Shown here piece by piece: positions 8,252 to 13,806 of a stretch of DNA of 13,806 nt (its first letter is position 1; every line of letters begins with the position of its first letter). The position numbers and the translations under genes were made by a program. The stretch lies in contig JAPUJD010000149.1 in NCBI GenBank assembly GCA_027296385.1, positions 1-13,806 on the forward strand, read 5' to 3'. The notes under the pieces are model-generated. The model saw only the letters and a list, made by a program, of their open reading frames with translations. It did no database searches and had not been told where the DNA came from. The DNA is from Acidobacteriota bacterium (lineage in GTDB: Bacteria; Acidobacteriota; Thermoanaerobaculia; Multivoradales; JAHEKO01).

Positions 8252-8605
8252 TTGCTTGTATTTCTATCTACCATCCATGTGATCGTCTGTCTGTTCCTGA
8301 TCGGCGTCGTGCTGCTGCAACAGGGCAAGGGCGCGGATCTCTCGGTCTTCGGCGGCGGTGGCACGCAGGCCGCTTTCGGCGCCCGTGGCGCCACCACGAT
8401 GCTGCACAAACTCACGGTCTACGGCTTCGTCGGTTTCATCCTCACGACGATAGGCATCGGGCTGCTCAAGACGACGGCGCGCAACGCCTCGGTCATCACC
8501 GACGTTCCGGTGGCCGTCGAGGCGACGACCGAGGAGACAGCCACCGAGGACGACGCGGGAGCGGGTGTCAGTGACGAGACCGGAGACGCGGGCGACGGTC
8601 AGTAG
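8252..8605 (+). CDS. secG: Preprotein translocase subunit SecG
   Basis: SecG is the small, non-essential partner of SecY and SecE in the inner-membrane protein channel and helps the SecA-driven cycle. The 117 residues show two membrane spans (about 3-22, ending VVLLQQGKG, and about 53-73). The conserved cytoplasmic loop holds GADLSVFGGGGTQAAFGARG, typical of SecG, and the second span follows TTMLHKLT. The C-terminal 40 residues are acidic and low-complexity (Glu, Asp, Thr), a variable region in the family. The start is TTG with a strong ribosome site. It lies 27 bp after tpiA and 13 bp before tRNA-Leu, an arrangement also known from E. coli, where secG precedes leuU. Confidence 0.93.
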   Translation: MLVFLSTIHVIVCLFLIGVVLLQQGKGADLSVFGGGGTQAAFGARGATTMLHKLTVYGFVGFILTTIGIGLLKTTARNASVITDVPVAVEATTEETATEDDAGAGVSDETGDAGDGQ

Positions 8606-8618
8606 GATCTTCTTGCAC

Positions 8619-8703
8619 GCCGAAGTGGCGAAATTGGTAGACGCGCACGCTTGAGGGGCGTGTGGGGCGACCCGTGCCGGTTCGAGTCCGGCCTTCGGCA
8701 CCA
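8619..8703 (+). tRNA. tRNA-Leu (anticodon GAG)
   Basis: The 85-nt tRNA has a perfect 7-bp acceptor stem (GCCGAAG with CTTCGGC), discriminator A and an encoded CCA (8701-8703). The anticodon stem CACGC/GCGTG holds loop TTGAGGG, with anticodon GAG at 8653-8655, reading CUC and CUU. A long variable arm with a GGG/CCC stem marks it as class II (Leu/Ser type). The T arm is GCCGG-TTCGAGT-CCGGC. The D-loop contains AAATTGGTAGACGC, normal for tRNA-Leu. It lies 13 bp after secG and is probably co-transcribed and then processed. Confidence 0.97.
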
Positions 8704-8711
8704 AACTCTCC

Positions 8712-8756
8712 GACCCCGACTTTTCATTCCGGTTCTGCTGCGGTGGAGCCGGGGTC
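8712..8756 (+). terminator. Stem-loop after tRNA-Leu, possible terminator
   Basis: GACCCCG (8712-8718) pairs perfectly with CGGGGTC (8750-8756) across a 31-nt loop that includes a T-rich stretch (ACTTTTCATT). It lies 9 bases after the tRNA CCA and before the dprE1-like promoter. It may end the gap-to-tRNA transcript. The long loop and lack of a trailing T-run keep confidence low. The rest of 8704-8835 holds no recognisable gene. Confidence 0.25.
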
Positions 8757-8819
8757 TGAAGCCCAGGCGTCACCCTCGATCGCTTTGCCGGGGTTGCTGG
8801 CCGCGGGCTCGAAGCACGC

Positions 8820-8828
8820 TGCTACGAT
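8820..8828 (+). promoter_or_regulatory. Putative extended -10 promoter of the dprE1-like gene (leaderless)
   Basis: TGCTACGAT ends 7 nt before GTG 8836, so the transcript probably begins at the start codon itself. No Shine-Dalgarno is present. This signal decides GTG 8836 over upstream in-frame starts. Confidence 0.5.
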
Positions 8829-8835
8829 CCACACC

Positions 8836-10158
8836 GTGGCCGACCAGGAGACACTCTCCGGCTGGGGCTTGATCGAGCGGCCGGGACGCGAAGTTCGCTC
8901 CGAAGACCTGGCGGCGATCACCGTCGGGGCCGGCCTGACCCGCGGTCTCGGTCGCAGCTACGGCGACTCGTCGCTGCCTGCCGCCGGCACCTGGGTCGCC
9001 GCCTCGCCGTTGGCCGATCGCCTCTTGGCCTTCGACCAGCAGAGCGGGATTCTGCACGCCGAGGCCGGCCTGTCGCTGCGCGAGATCAACCGCCTCTTCT
9101 GGCCCCGCCTGTGGACCTCTCCGGTGCTGCCCGGGACCCAGGACATCACGCTGGGCGGCATGGTAGCCGCCGATGTTCACGGCAAGAACCATCATGTCGA
9201 CGGCACCTTCGGCCGTCACCTGGAATGGCTGCTGATCCGGCTGGCCGACGGCGAAATCGTGACCACGTCGCGTGAACGCGATCCCGACCTCTTTCGCGCC
9301 ACCGTCGGCGGCATGGGGCTGACCGGGCACATTCTCGAAGTCGCGGTGCGGCTGCAGCCGATCCCGTCCCCCTGGATCAGGGCCGAGAGCGAGCGCATAG
9401 CCGGCGTCGACGAGTTTGTCTCGGCGCTGCGCGAGGCGGCGACGGACTGGCCTTTCACTGTCGGCTGGTTCGACGCGCTGGCCACAGGGACGAAGCTCGG
9501 TCGCGGCATCCTGATGAAGGGTCGGTGGGCCCAGCCAGCCGAGGCGCCGGTCGAGCCTCCGTCCCCCAAGATGCGCCTTGCGGTGCCCTTCACGCTGCCC
9601 AACTGGACGCTCAACCGACTCTCCATGTGGGCCTTCAACAAACTCTACTTCCATCTTCACCCGAGAGGCGTCAAGACCGGCATCGTCCACCCCGAGAGCT
9701 TCTTCCATCCTCTCGACGTGATCCGCCACTGGAACCGGATCTACGGCCGCCGGGGTTTCACCCAGCACCAGTGCGTGCTGCCCGAAGGCGAGCGCCCGGG
9801 GGCCGCACGCCGCCTGCTCGAGGAGCTCACCGCCCGGGGCGGCTTGTCCTGTCTTTGCGTCATCAAGGACTGTGGGGAGCAGGGAGAGGGGCTGCTGTCG
9901 TTTCCGCGCCCGGGGATCACGATTGCCATCGACCTGCCGGCCGGCCCCGGCATTCAAGAGCTGATCGACGGCCTCAATCGCCGCGTCCTGGCAGAGGGCG
10001 GCCGGATCTACCTCGCCAAGGACACCTTCGCCCGGGCGGAGGACTTCCAGGCCATGGAACCGCGGCTCGCCGAGTTCGAGCAGCTCCGGCGGCGCTGGGA
10101 TCCCGCGGGCCGGCTGTCGAGCGCCCAGGCGGTACGCCTGTTTGGAGACGGCGCGTGA
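8836..10158 (+). CDS. DprE1-like FAD-dependent oxidase (polyprenyl-phosphoryl ribose 2'-oxidase family)
   Basis: In Mycobacterium, DprE1 oxidises decaprenyl-phosphoryl-ribose to the 2'-keto sugar, which DprE2 reduces to the arabinose donor. With GTG 8836 the protein is 440 residues (mycobacterial DprE1 is about 460). Seen here: the FAD-binding RGLGRSYGDSS (from 36); PGTQDITLGGMVAADVHGKNHH ending at 120, the DprE1 hallmark; GTFGRHLEWL; and C-terminal YLAKDTFARAEDFQAM with Lys395, equivalent to Mtb Lys418. The position of Mtb Cys387, the covalent target of benzothiazinones, is Ala364 (motif GITIAIDLPA); the 31-residue spacing to the Lys is identical. The frame is open further upstream into the tRNA, but that part is not protein-like. 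It overlaps the next gene by GTGA. The sugar substrate in this organism is inferred. Confidence 0.82.
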   Translation: MADQETLSGWGLIERPGREVRSEDLAAITVGAGLTRGLGRSYGDSSLPAAGTWVAASPLADRLLAFDQQSGILHAEAGLSLREINRLFWPRLWTSPVLPGTQDITLGGMVAADVHGKNHHVDGTFGRHLEWLLIRLADGEIVTTSRERDPDLFRATVGGMGLTGHILEVAVRLQPIPSPWIRAESERIAGVDEFVSALREAATDWPFTVGWFDALATGTKLGRGILMKGRWAQPAEAPVEPPSPKMRLAVPFTLPNWTLNRLSMWAFNKLYFHLHPRGVKTGIVHPESFFHPLDVIRHWNRIYGRRGFTQHQCVLPEGERPGAARRLLEELTARGGLSCLCVIKDCGEQGEGLLSFPRPGITIAIDLPAGPGIQELIDGLNRRVLAEGGRIYLAKDTFARAEDFQAMEPRLAEFEQLRRRWDPAGRLSSAQAVRLFGDGA

Positions 10159-10892
10159 GAGTCGCGTTCCTCGGTGCCACCCGCGGCATGGGTCGTGCCC
10201 TGGCTCGTCTGTTGGCCGAGCGCGGCGACGCCCTACATCTGCTCGGTCGCAACAGCGACAAGTTGGCAAGGAGCGCGGCCGATCTCGAGGTGCGAGGCGC
10301 CGCCGGCGAGGTCGGCACCACCGAGTGCGACCTCGAGCGGCCGGAGACCTTCGAGGCGGCGCTGACGGCGGCCGCCGAGCAGCTCGGCGGCCTCGAGGCG
10401 GTGGTGGTAACCGCGGCGCTCTTCGCCACCCAGGAGGAGCTCGAGGCGGACCTCGACCTCACTCGCCGGCTGCTCCAGGTCAACTTCAGCCGCACGGTCG
10501 AGTTCTGCGAGCGGGCCCGCCATCACCTGCTGGCCGCGGGCGGCGGCAAGCTGTGTGTCTTCGCCTCGGTCGCCGGCGATCGCGGGCGCAAGCCGATGGT
10601 GCTCTACGGCGCCGCCAAGGCCGGCCTGGCAGCCTATCTCGAGGGTCTGGACCACAGGTTCCACGCGGCGGGCCTAGAGGTGATCTGCGTCAAGCCCGGC
10701 TTCGTCAGGACCGGCATGACCGCCGGCCTGACGCCGCCACCCTTCGCCGGCGAGCCGGAAGCGGTCGCCAGGCGGGTCCTCAAGGCTCTCGACCGCGGCA
10801 CTCCGGTAGTCTACGTCCCGGCTGTGTGGCGCGGCATCATGCTCGCCATCCGCCTGCTGCCGCGCGCGGTCATGCGCCGTATCGGCTTCTGA
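10155..10892 (+). CDS. DprE2-like short-chain dehydrogenase/reductase
   Basis: The 245-residue classical SDR begins MRVAFLGATRGMGRALARLL. The TGxxxGxG-type nucleotide loop is GATRGMG at 7-13. The catalytic triad is Ser138 (FASVAGDRGR), Tyr151 and Lys155 (YGAAKAG). VKPGFVRTGMT at 179-189 matches the DprE2 tail motif. The GTG start overlaps the stop of the flavin oxidase by 4 bp and has GGAG 7 nt upstream. The order oxidase then reductase is that of dprE1-dprE2, so it probably reduces the 2'-keto intermediate with NADH or NADPH at the membrane surface to give the epimer. Residues 221-245 are hydrophobic and basic (VPAVWRGIMLAIRLLPRAVM) and may touch the membrane. A generic SDR role is the alternative. 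Confidence 0.8.
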   Translation: MRVAFLGATRGMGRALARLLAERGDALHLLGRNSDKLARSAADLEVRGAAGEVGTTECDLERPETFEAALTAAAEQLGGLEAVVVTAALFATQEELEADLDLTRRLLQVNFSRTVEFCERARHHLLAAGGGKLCVFASVAGDRGRKPMVLYGAAKAGLAAYLEGLDHRFHAAGLEVICVKPGFVRTGMTAGLTPPPFAGEPEAVARRVLKALDRGTPVVYVPAVWRGIMLAIRLLPRAVMRRIGF

Positions 10893-10923
10893 AGCGCGAA
10901 CGCCCCCTACTTGCCGCGCAGGG

Positions 10924-10944
10924 CCGTCGGCGCAGATCCGACGG
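10924..10944. terminator. Hairpin between convergent genes, possible bidirectional terminator
   Basis: CCGTCGG-(7 nt)-CCGACGG is a perfect 7-bp stem in the 56-bp gap between the convergent dprE2-like gene and the FMN protein gene. Its location is right for a shared terminator. T-runs are absent on both sides. Confidence 0.35.
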
Positions 10945-10948
10945 AAGA

Positions 10949-12499
10949 TCACTGCGCGCGAAGTCGTACCGTGACGATACCCCGGTCCGGGTCGCCGGGC
11001 TCGGGCGCCGCCCGCGTCGGGCGGTAGCCGAACACCTCGGAGGCAGGCCGTGAACCGAGCTCGGCGTCGAGGATCTCGAAGCGCTCGAGGCCCACCTTGG
11101 AGGGGTGATCGACGCCGCAGGCCCGAGCCAGCTGTAGCAATTCCTTGCGCAGCACCGTGACGTAGTTCGCCAGCCGTACCGCCTTGCTGGTCGGCTCCAG
11201 CCCGTGCATCAGCCAGCGGTTCTGGGTCGCCACGCCGGTCGGGCAGTGCCCGGTGTGGCAACGTTGGGCCTGAATGCAGCCGACCGCCATCATCGCCTCA
11301 CGCCCGACGTTGATGAGGTCGCAGCCCATCGCCAAAGCCAGCAGGCCGACTTCCGGGAAACCCAGTTTGCCGGAGCCGATGAAGACGATCCGCTCGGTCA
11401 GATCGCGTTGGGCGAAGATCTTGTAGACCCGCGCAAAGCCCACTTTGAATGGCAGTGCCACGTGATCGGTGAAAGCCCGCGGCCCGGCCCCGGTGCCGCC
11501 CTCACCACCGTCTATGGTGATGAAATCGACGCCGCGCTGACCGTCGACCATGGCGTCGGCGAGCTCGATCCAGAAGGACTCTTCGCCGACAGCCGACTTG
11601 ATGCCGACCGGCACCCCGGTGGCTAGCGCTAGGTCCTCGACGAAGTCGAGCATCGAGTCGACGTTGCTGAAGGTCGAGTGAGCGGCCGGGCTGATGCAAT
11701 CGCGGCCCCGGTCGATACCGCGGATGCGGGCGATCTCGCGGGTGATCTTGGCCGCCGGCAGCACGCCACCCAGCCCGGGCTTGGCTCCCTGGCTCAGCTT
11801 GATCTCGAGCGCTCGTACGGCGGTGCTCTCGACGGTGTCGACCAGGCGCTCGCGATCGAATGAGCCGTCGGCCCGACGACAGCCGAAGTAGCCCGTGCCG
11901 ATCTGCCAGATGAGCTCGCCGCCATGCAGGTGGTACGGCGCCACCCCACCCTCACCGGTGTTGTGCAAGCAGCCACACAGCGCCGCGCCGCGGTTGAGCG
12001 CCTCGACCGCGGCGGCCGATAGCGAGCCGAAGCTCATGCCCGAGATGTTGACGATCGAGGCCGGCCGGAAGGCGTGCTGGCGGCCGCGGGCAGCGCCCAT
12101 CCTCTTGACGCAGGGCACGGCATGCGCCGGGTCATAGTCCGCGTCACCCTGGCGTGGCGCCGTCAGCGGGAAGGCCGAGTGCTTGAGGATGAGGTAGTTC
12201 GAGCTGCGCTCAAGATCGTTGTCGGTACCGAAGCCAAAGTAGTTGTTCTCCTGCTTGGCCGAGGCGTAGACCCAGCGCCGCTCGTCACGTGAAAAGGGGC
12301 GTTCTTCGTCGTTGGCGGTGACGATGTACTGGCGCAGCTCAGGCCCCAGCGCCTCCAGCCAGTAGCGGAAGTGGCCGATCAGCGGAAAGTTGCGCAGGAT
12401 GGCATGGCGCTTTTGCAGCAGGTCGTAGAGCACCGTCAGCGCCACGACCGCGAGAAGACCTCCTCCAGCCCAAAGCAGCATCAGGGCATTATCGCGCAT
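10949..12499 (-). CDS. Membrane-anchored FMN-binding glutamate synthase family protein
   Basis: The 516-residue product has one N-terminal membrane span (LMLLWAGGGLLAVVALTVLYDLL, about 6-28). The rest resembles the FMN/2-oxoglutarate domain of glutamate synthase (GltB). The FMN-barrel motifs MSFGSLSAAAVEALNRGA (155-172), HNTGEGGVAPYH (179-190), KLSQGAKPGLGG (234-245), DFITIDGGEGGTGAGP (325-340) and the glycine-rich loop IGSGKLG are intact. CxxxxxCxxxxC (Cys408, Cys414, Cys419, then PTGVATQ) is the 3Fe-4S ligand pattern of glutamate synthase. The glutaminase and GltB C-terminal domains are absent, and no gltD-like NADPH subunit lies nearby. The electron donor and reaction of such stand-alone proteins are not established. 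Start chosen at ATG 12499, which puts the span at the N-terminus. It has no clear ribosome site. Confidence 0.85.
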   Translation of the reverse strand: MRDNALMLLWAGGGLLAVVALTVLYDLLQKRHAILRNFPLIGHFRYWLEALGPELRQYIVTANDEERPFSRDERRWVYASAKQENNYFGFGTDNDLERSSNYLILKHSAFPLTAPRQGDADYDPAHAVPCVKRMGAARGRQHAFRPASIVNISGMSFGSLSAAAVEALNRGAALCGCLHNTGEGGVAPYHLHGGELIWQIGTGYFGCRRADGSFDRERLVDTVESTAVRALEIKLSQGAKPGLGGVLPAAKITREIARIRGIDRGRDCISPAAHSTFSNVDSMLDFVEDLALATGVPVGIKSAVGEESFWIELADAMVDGQRGVDFITIDGGEGGTGAGPRAFTDHVALPFKVGFARVYKIFAQRDLTERIVFIGSGKLGFPEVGLLALAMGCDLINVGREAMMAVGCIQAQRCHTGHCPTGVATQNRWLMHGLEPTSKAVRLANYVTVLRKELLQLARACGVDHPSKVGLERFEILDAELGSRPASEVFGYRPTRAAPEPGDPDRGIVTVRLRAQ

Positions 12500-12565
12500 G
12501 CCGGCCGGTCATGCTGACTCGCCTGGATTCTTCACCCCACTCCGGCTGCAACGGCTAGCGGCGAT

Positions 12566-13066
12566 TCATTGCGCCGACTTCCCGTCGGCGGCGCAGACCT
12601 CGTGTACCGAGTAGACGATGGCCACCATGCGCCAGCCTTCGGCACCACGGACCAAGTGGAAGAAGTTGACTCCGCAGTGGCTGTAGACGTCGCCGCGGTG
12701 AAACTCGTAGGGCATGCGAACGGTGGCCAGCGCGACATCGGCCTCGATGGAGGTTGCGCCGACTATCGTTTCGCGAGGCTCGAAAGACATGTCGGCAAGC
12801 GCCGCCGCGAAAGCCTCTCCGGTACTCGAGCGTACCGTGCCGTCGTCTCCGACTCTGAGGATCGGTGTCTCGGGACTCATCACCGCCAACAAGGCCTCGC
12901 CGTCGCGGGCTTGCATCGCGGCGAAGAATTCGACCCACACGGCTTCGATCGCGTGCGCTCCGGCGACGGCTGCCGCAAGCTCCGGCGAGGCATTCCTCGG
13001 CGCATCCGCTGCTCCGCCGCTCGCCGCCGCCAACAGCAGCAAACAAAGTCCAAGCGCTTTCTTCAT
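12566..13066 (-). CDS. Secreted NTF2-like / DUF4440-type protein
   Basis: The 166-residue product starts MKKALGLCLLLLAAASGGAADA, a clear Sec signal peptide with likely cleavage after SGGAA or ADA. The mature part follows the NTF2/SnoaL cone pattern: helix ELAAAVAGAHAIEAVWVEFFAAMQARDGEALLAVM; then strands with PILRVGDDG, TSIEADVALATVRMPYEFHRGD, FHLVRGAEGWRMVAIVYSVHE. Such proteins bind small ligands or have unknown roles. No catalytic residues can be assigned. The start is fixed by AGGAGG at 13073-13078, 6 nt before the ATG. The frame continues upstream to 13111 but lacks a signal there. It is 10 bp after the DUF2238 gene, so the two form an operon. The site AGGAGG overlaps that gene's stop codon. 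The function is unknown. Confidence 0.75.
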   Translation of the reverse strand: MKKALGLCLLLLAAASGGAADAPRNASPELAAAVAGAHAIEAVWVEFFAAMQARDGEALLAVMSPETPILRVGDDGTVRSSTGEAFAAALADMSFEPRETIVGATSIEADVALATVRMPYEFHRGDVYSHCGVNFFHLVRGAEGWRMVAIVYSVHEVCAADGKSAQ

Positions 13067-13072
13067 TGTCCG

Positions 13073-13078
13073 CCTCCT
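13073..13078 (-). promoter_or_regulatory. Shine-Dalgarno site overlapping the upstream stop codon
   Basis: AGGAGG includes bases of the DUF2238 stop codon (TAG, 13079-13077) and lies 6 nt before ATG 13066. It settles the start of the NTF2-like protein and suggests coupled translation. Confidence 0.65.
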
Positions 13079-13700
13079 ACTTCGAGAGCAGTTCGCCCAG
13101 CTCGCGATCATGAAGGCGCGCCAGCAACCACTGGGCGCTCAGCGCTCCGATCAGGGCCAGACACATGTCCCATTGCGTGTCCCAGACGTCACCCTGGGTA
13201 CCTAGGAACGACTCCGCCGCCGCGCCGCCGAGGAGCGCCGCCCACCACTCGATGAGCTCGTAGAGCGCGCTCAGGGCGAGGCTGAAGCAGGTGACGAGGA
13301 AGAAGAGCCAGCCTCCTGGCCGCAGCGGCGTCCGCCGGATGAACACTTCACGCGCCACGATCGCCGGCACGAAACCCTGCGCCAGGTGCCCCAGCCGGTC
13401 GTAATGATTCCGTGCCGAGCCAAAGAGCTCCTGGACCCAGTGGCCCAACGGCACCCGGGCGTAGGTGTAGTGACCGCCGAGCATCAGGATGGCGGCGTGA
13501 ACGAAGAGCAGCCGGTAGGCCAGCGGGGTGAGCGGAAAGCGGCGGTAGGTCGCCACCAGGAGTGGCAGACCGATCACCACCGGGGCGACTTCCATCCACC
13601 AGGTGCCGCGCTCGAGAGGCTCGATCCCCGACACCACGAGGCCGGCCAGGGTCAGGACGATCAACACCAAGGGTTCGCGCCGAGTGGCGTTGGCGGTCAT
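13077..13700 (-). CDS. YjdF-like inner-membrane protein (DUF2238)
   Basis: The 207-residue polytopic protein has about six hydrophobic segments (LVLIVLTLAGLVVSGIEPL, MEVAPVVIGLPLLVATY, YRLLFVHAAILMLGGHY, HLAQGFVPAIVAREVFI, WLFFLVTCFSLALSALYELIEW, CLALIGALSAQWLLA). The family-defining motifs are all present: GGHYTYARVP, NHYDRLGHLAQGF, ALSALYELIEWWAA and FLGTQGDVWDTQWDM. The conserved His, Asp, Glu and Asn inside the membrane suggest metal or small-molecule binding, but no function is established for the family. ATG 13700 is preferred over 13724 because a TAGAGT -10 ends 8 nt before it and no Shine-Dalgarno is present. It is first in a minus-strand operon with the NTF2-like gene and perhaps the FMN protein gene 66 bp further on. 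Confidence 0.88.
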   Translation of the reverse strand: MTANATRREPLVLIVLTLAGLVVSGIEPLERGTWWMEVAPVVIGLPLLVATYRRFPLTPLAYRLLFVHAAILMLGGHYTYARVPLGHWVQELFGSARNHYDRLGHLAQGFVPAIVAREVFIRRTPLRPGGWLFFLVTCFSLALSALYELIEWWAALLGGAAAESFLGTQGDVWDTQWDMCLALIGALSAQWLLARLHDRELGELLSK

Positions 13701-13708
13701 GGCTGCCC

Positions 13709-13714
13709 ACTCTA
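13709..13714 (-). promoter_or_regulatory. Putative -10 element of the DUF2238 gene (leaderless)
   Basis: TAGAGT on the minus strand ends 8 nt before ATG 13700, the spacing of a leaderless transcript. It is preceded by GGG rather than the GC found before other -10 elements here. Confidence 0.4.
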
Positions 13715-13737
13715 CCCGTTGCAACGATTCGCTGACT

Positions 13738-13804
13738 TCTGGTGCACTGCGTCGCAGATCCTGCCACAGGATTTGCCACGCGCTACACCAGACTCCAGCG
13801 CTGG
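13738..13804. repeat. Cluster of short palindromes at window end
   Basis: CTGCG-T-CGCAG (13747-13757), ATCCTG-CCA-CAGGAT (13758-13772) and CCAGCGCTGG (13795-13804) lie next to each other. CTGGTG (13739-13744) can pair with CACCAG (13786-13791) around the first two. No gene is seen in 13725-13806. The cluster may be operator sites upstream of the DUF2238 operon or the 3' end of an unseen gene. Confidence 0.4.
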
Positions 13805-13806
13805 CG

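Noticed and set aside
8662..8835. N-terminal extension of the dprE1-like protein into tRNA-Leu
   Set aside because: It would overlap a mature tRNA and encodes no family-like sequence. The -10 at 8823-8828 places the start at 8836.
8770..10269. 499-codon open frame antisense to the dprE1-like gene
   Set aside because: The sense strand has clear DprE1 motifs; the antisense product has none.
9525..10892. Upstream extension of the dprE2-like protein to 455 residues, suggesting a fusion
   Set aside because: The extension is an out-of-frame reading of dprE1-like. A GTG with GGAG at 10155 begins exactly at the SDR N-terminus.
12489..12512. Seven-codon upstream ORF overlapping the start of the FMN protein gene
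   Set aside because: ATG to TAA is present, but with no ribosome site or repeat in other leaders. Chance is likely in such a short frame.

Overview
The window is a GC-rich bacterial chromosome segment with dense, mostly housekeeping gene content. Coding strands alternate in blocks, and no mobile element, CRISPR array, rRNA or phage gene is visible. The exact phylum cannot be fixed from the sequence alone. The GC bias, a bacterial SMUG1, a DprE1/DprE2 pair and a membrane-anchored FMN glutamate-synthase-like protein would fit an Acidobacteriota (Thermoanaerobaculia-like) or proteobacterial lineage. This is a low-confidence inference.

Layout. Minus strand, 1-2446: acs (acetyl-CoA synthetase) is followed by the 5' part of an AI-2E family transporter whose TTG start overlaps the acs stop. 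Minus strand, 2683-3402: a SMUG1-type uracil-DNA glycosylase, bracketed by two 82-bp imperfect direct repeats. Plus strand, 3556-5088: ThiI with its rhodanese domain. Plus strand, 5266-8703: gap, pgk and tpiA joined by 4-bp start/stop overlaps, then secG and tRNA-Leu(GAG). Plus strand, 8836-10892: an overlapping DprE1-like flavin oxidase and DprE2-like short-chain reductase, probably a two-step epimerase for a polyprenyl-phosphate pentose. Minus strand, 13700-10949: a YjdF-like (DUF2238) membrane protein, a secreted NTF2-like protein and a membrane-anchored FMN glutamate synthase family protein. No gap between genes exceeds 300 bases; the largest is 2447-2682.

Function. gap, pgk and tpiA form the triose-phosphate part of glycolysis/gluconeogenesis and acs activates acetate, so the window is rich in central carbon metabolism. 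secG and tRNA-Leu(GAG) follow as in other bacteria that keep a tpiA-secG-tRNA-Leu order.

Expression signals form a pattern. Most promoter-proximal genes (acs, SMUG1, thiI, gap, dprE1-like) have a GCTANNNT -10-like element and no good Shine-Dalgarno site; DUF2238 has a plain TANNNT. Three genes have it so close to the start codon that leaderless mRNA is likely. Several operon-internal genes carry GGAG or GGAGG sites. The most intriguing non-coding stretch is the gap leader (about 5106-5265), which can fold into mutually exclusive helices. Its last 28 bases also match the leader of thiI.
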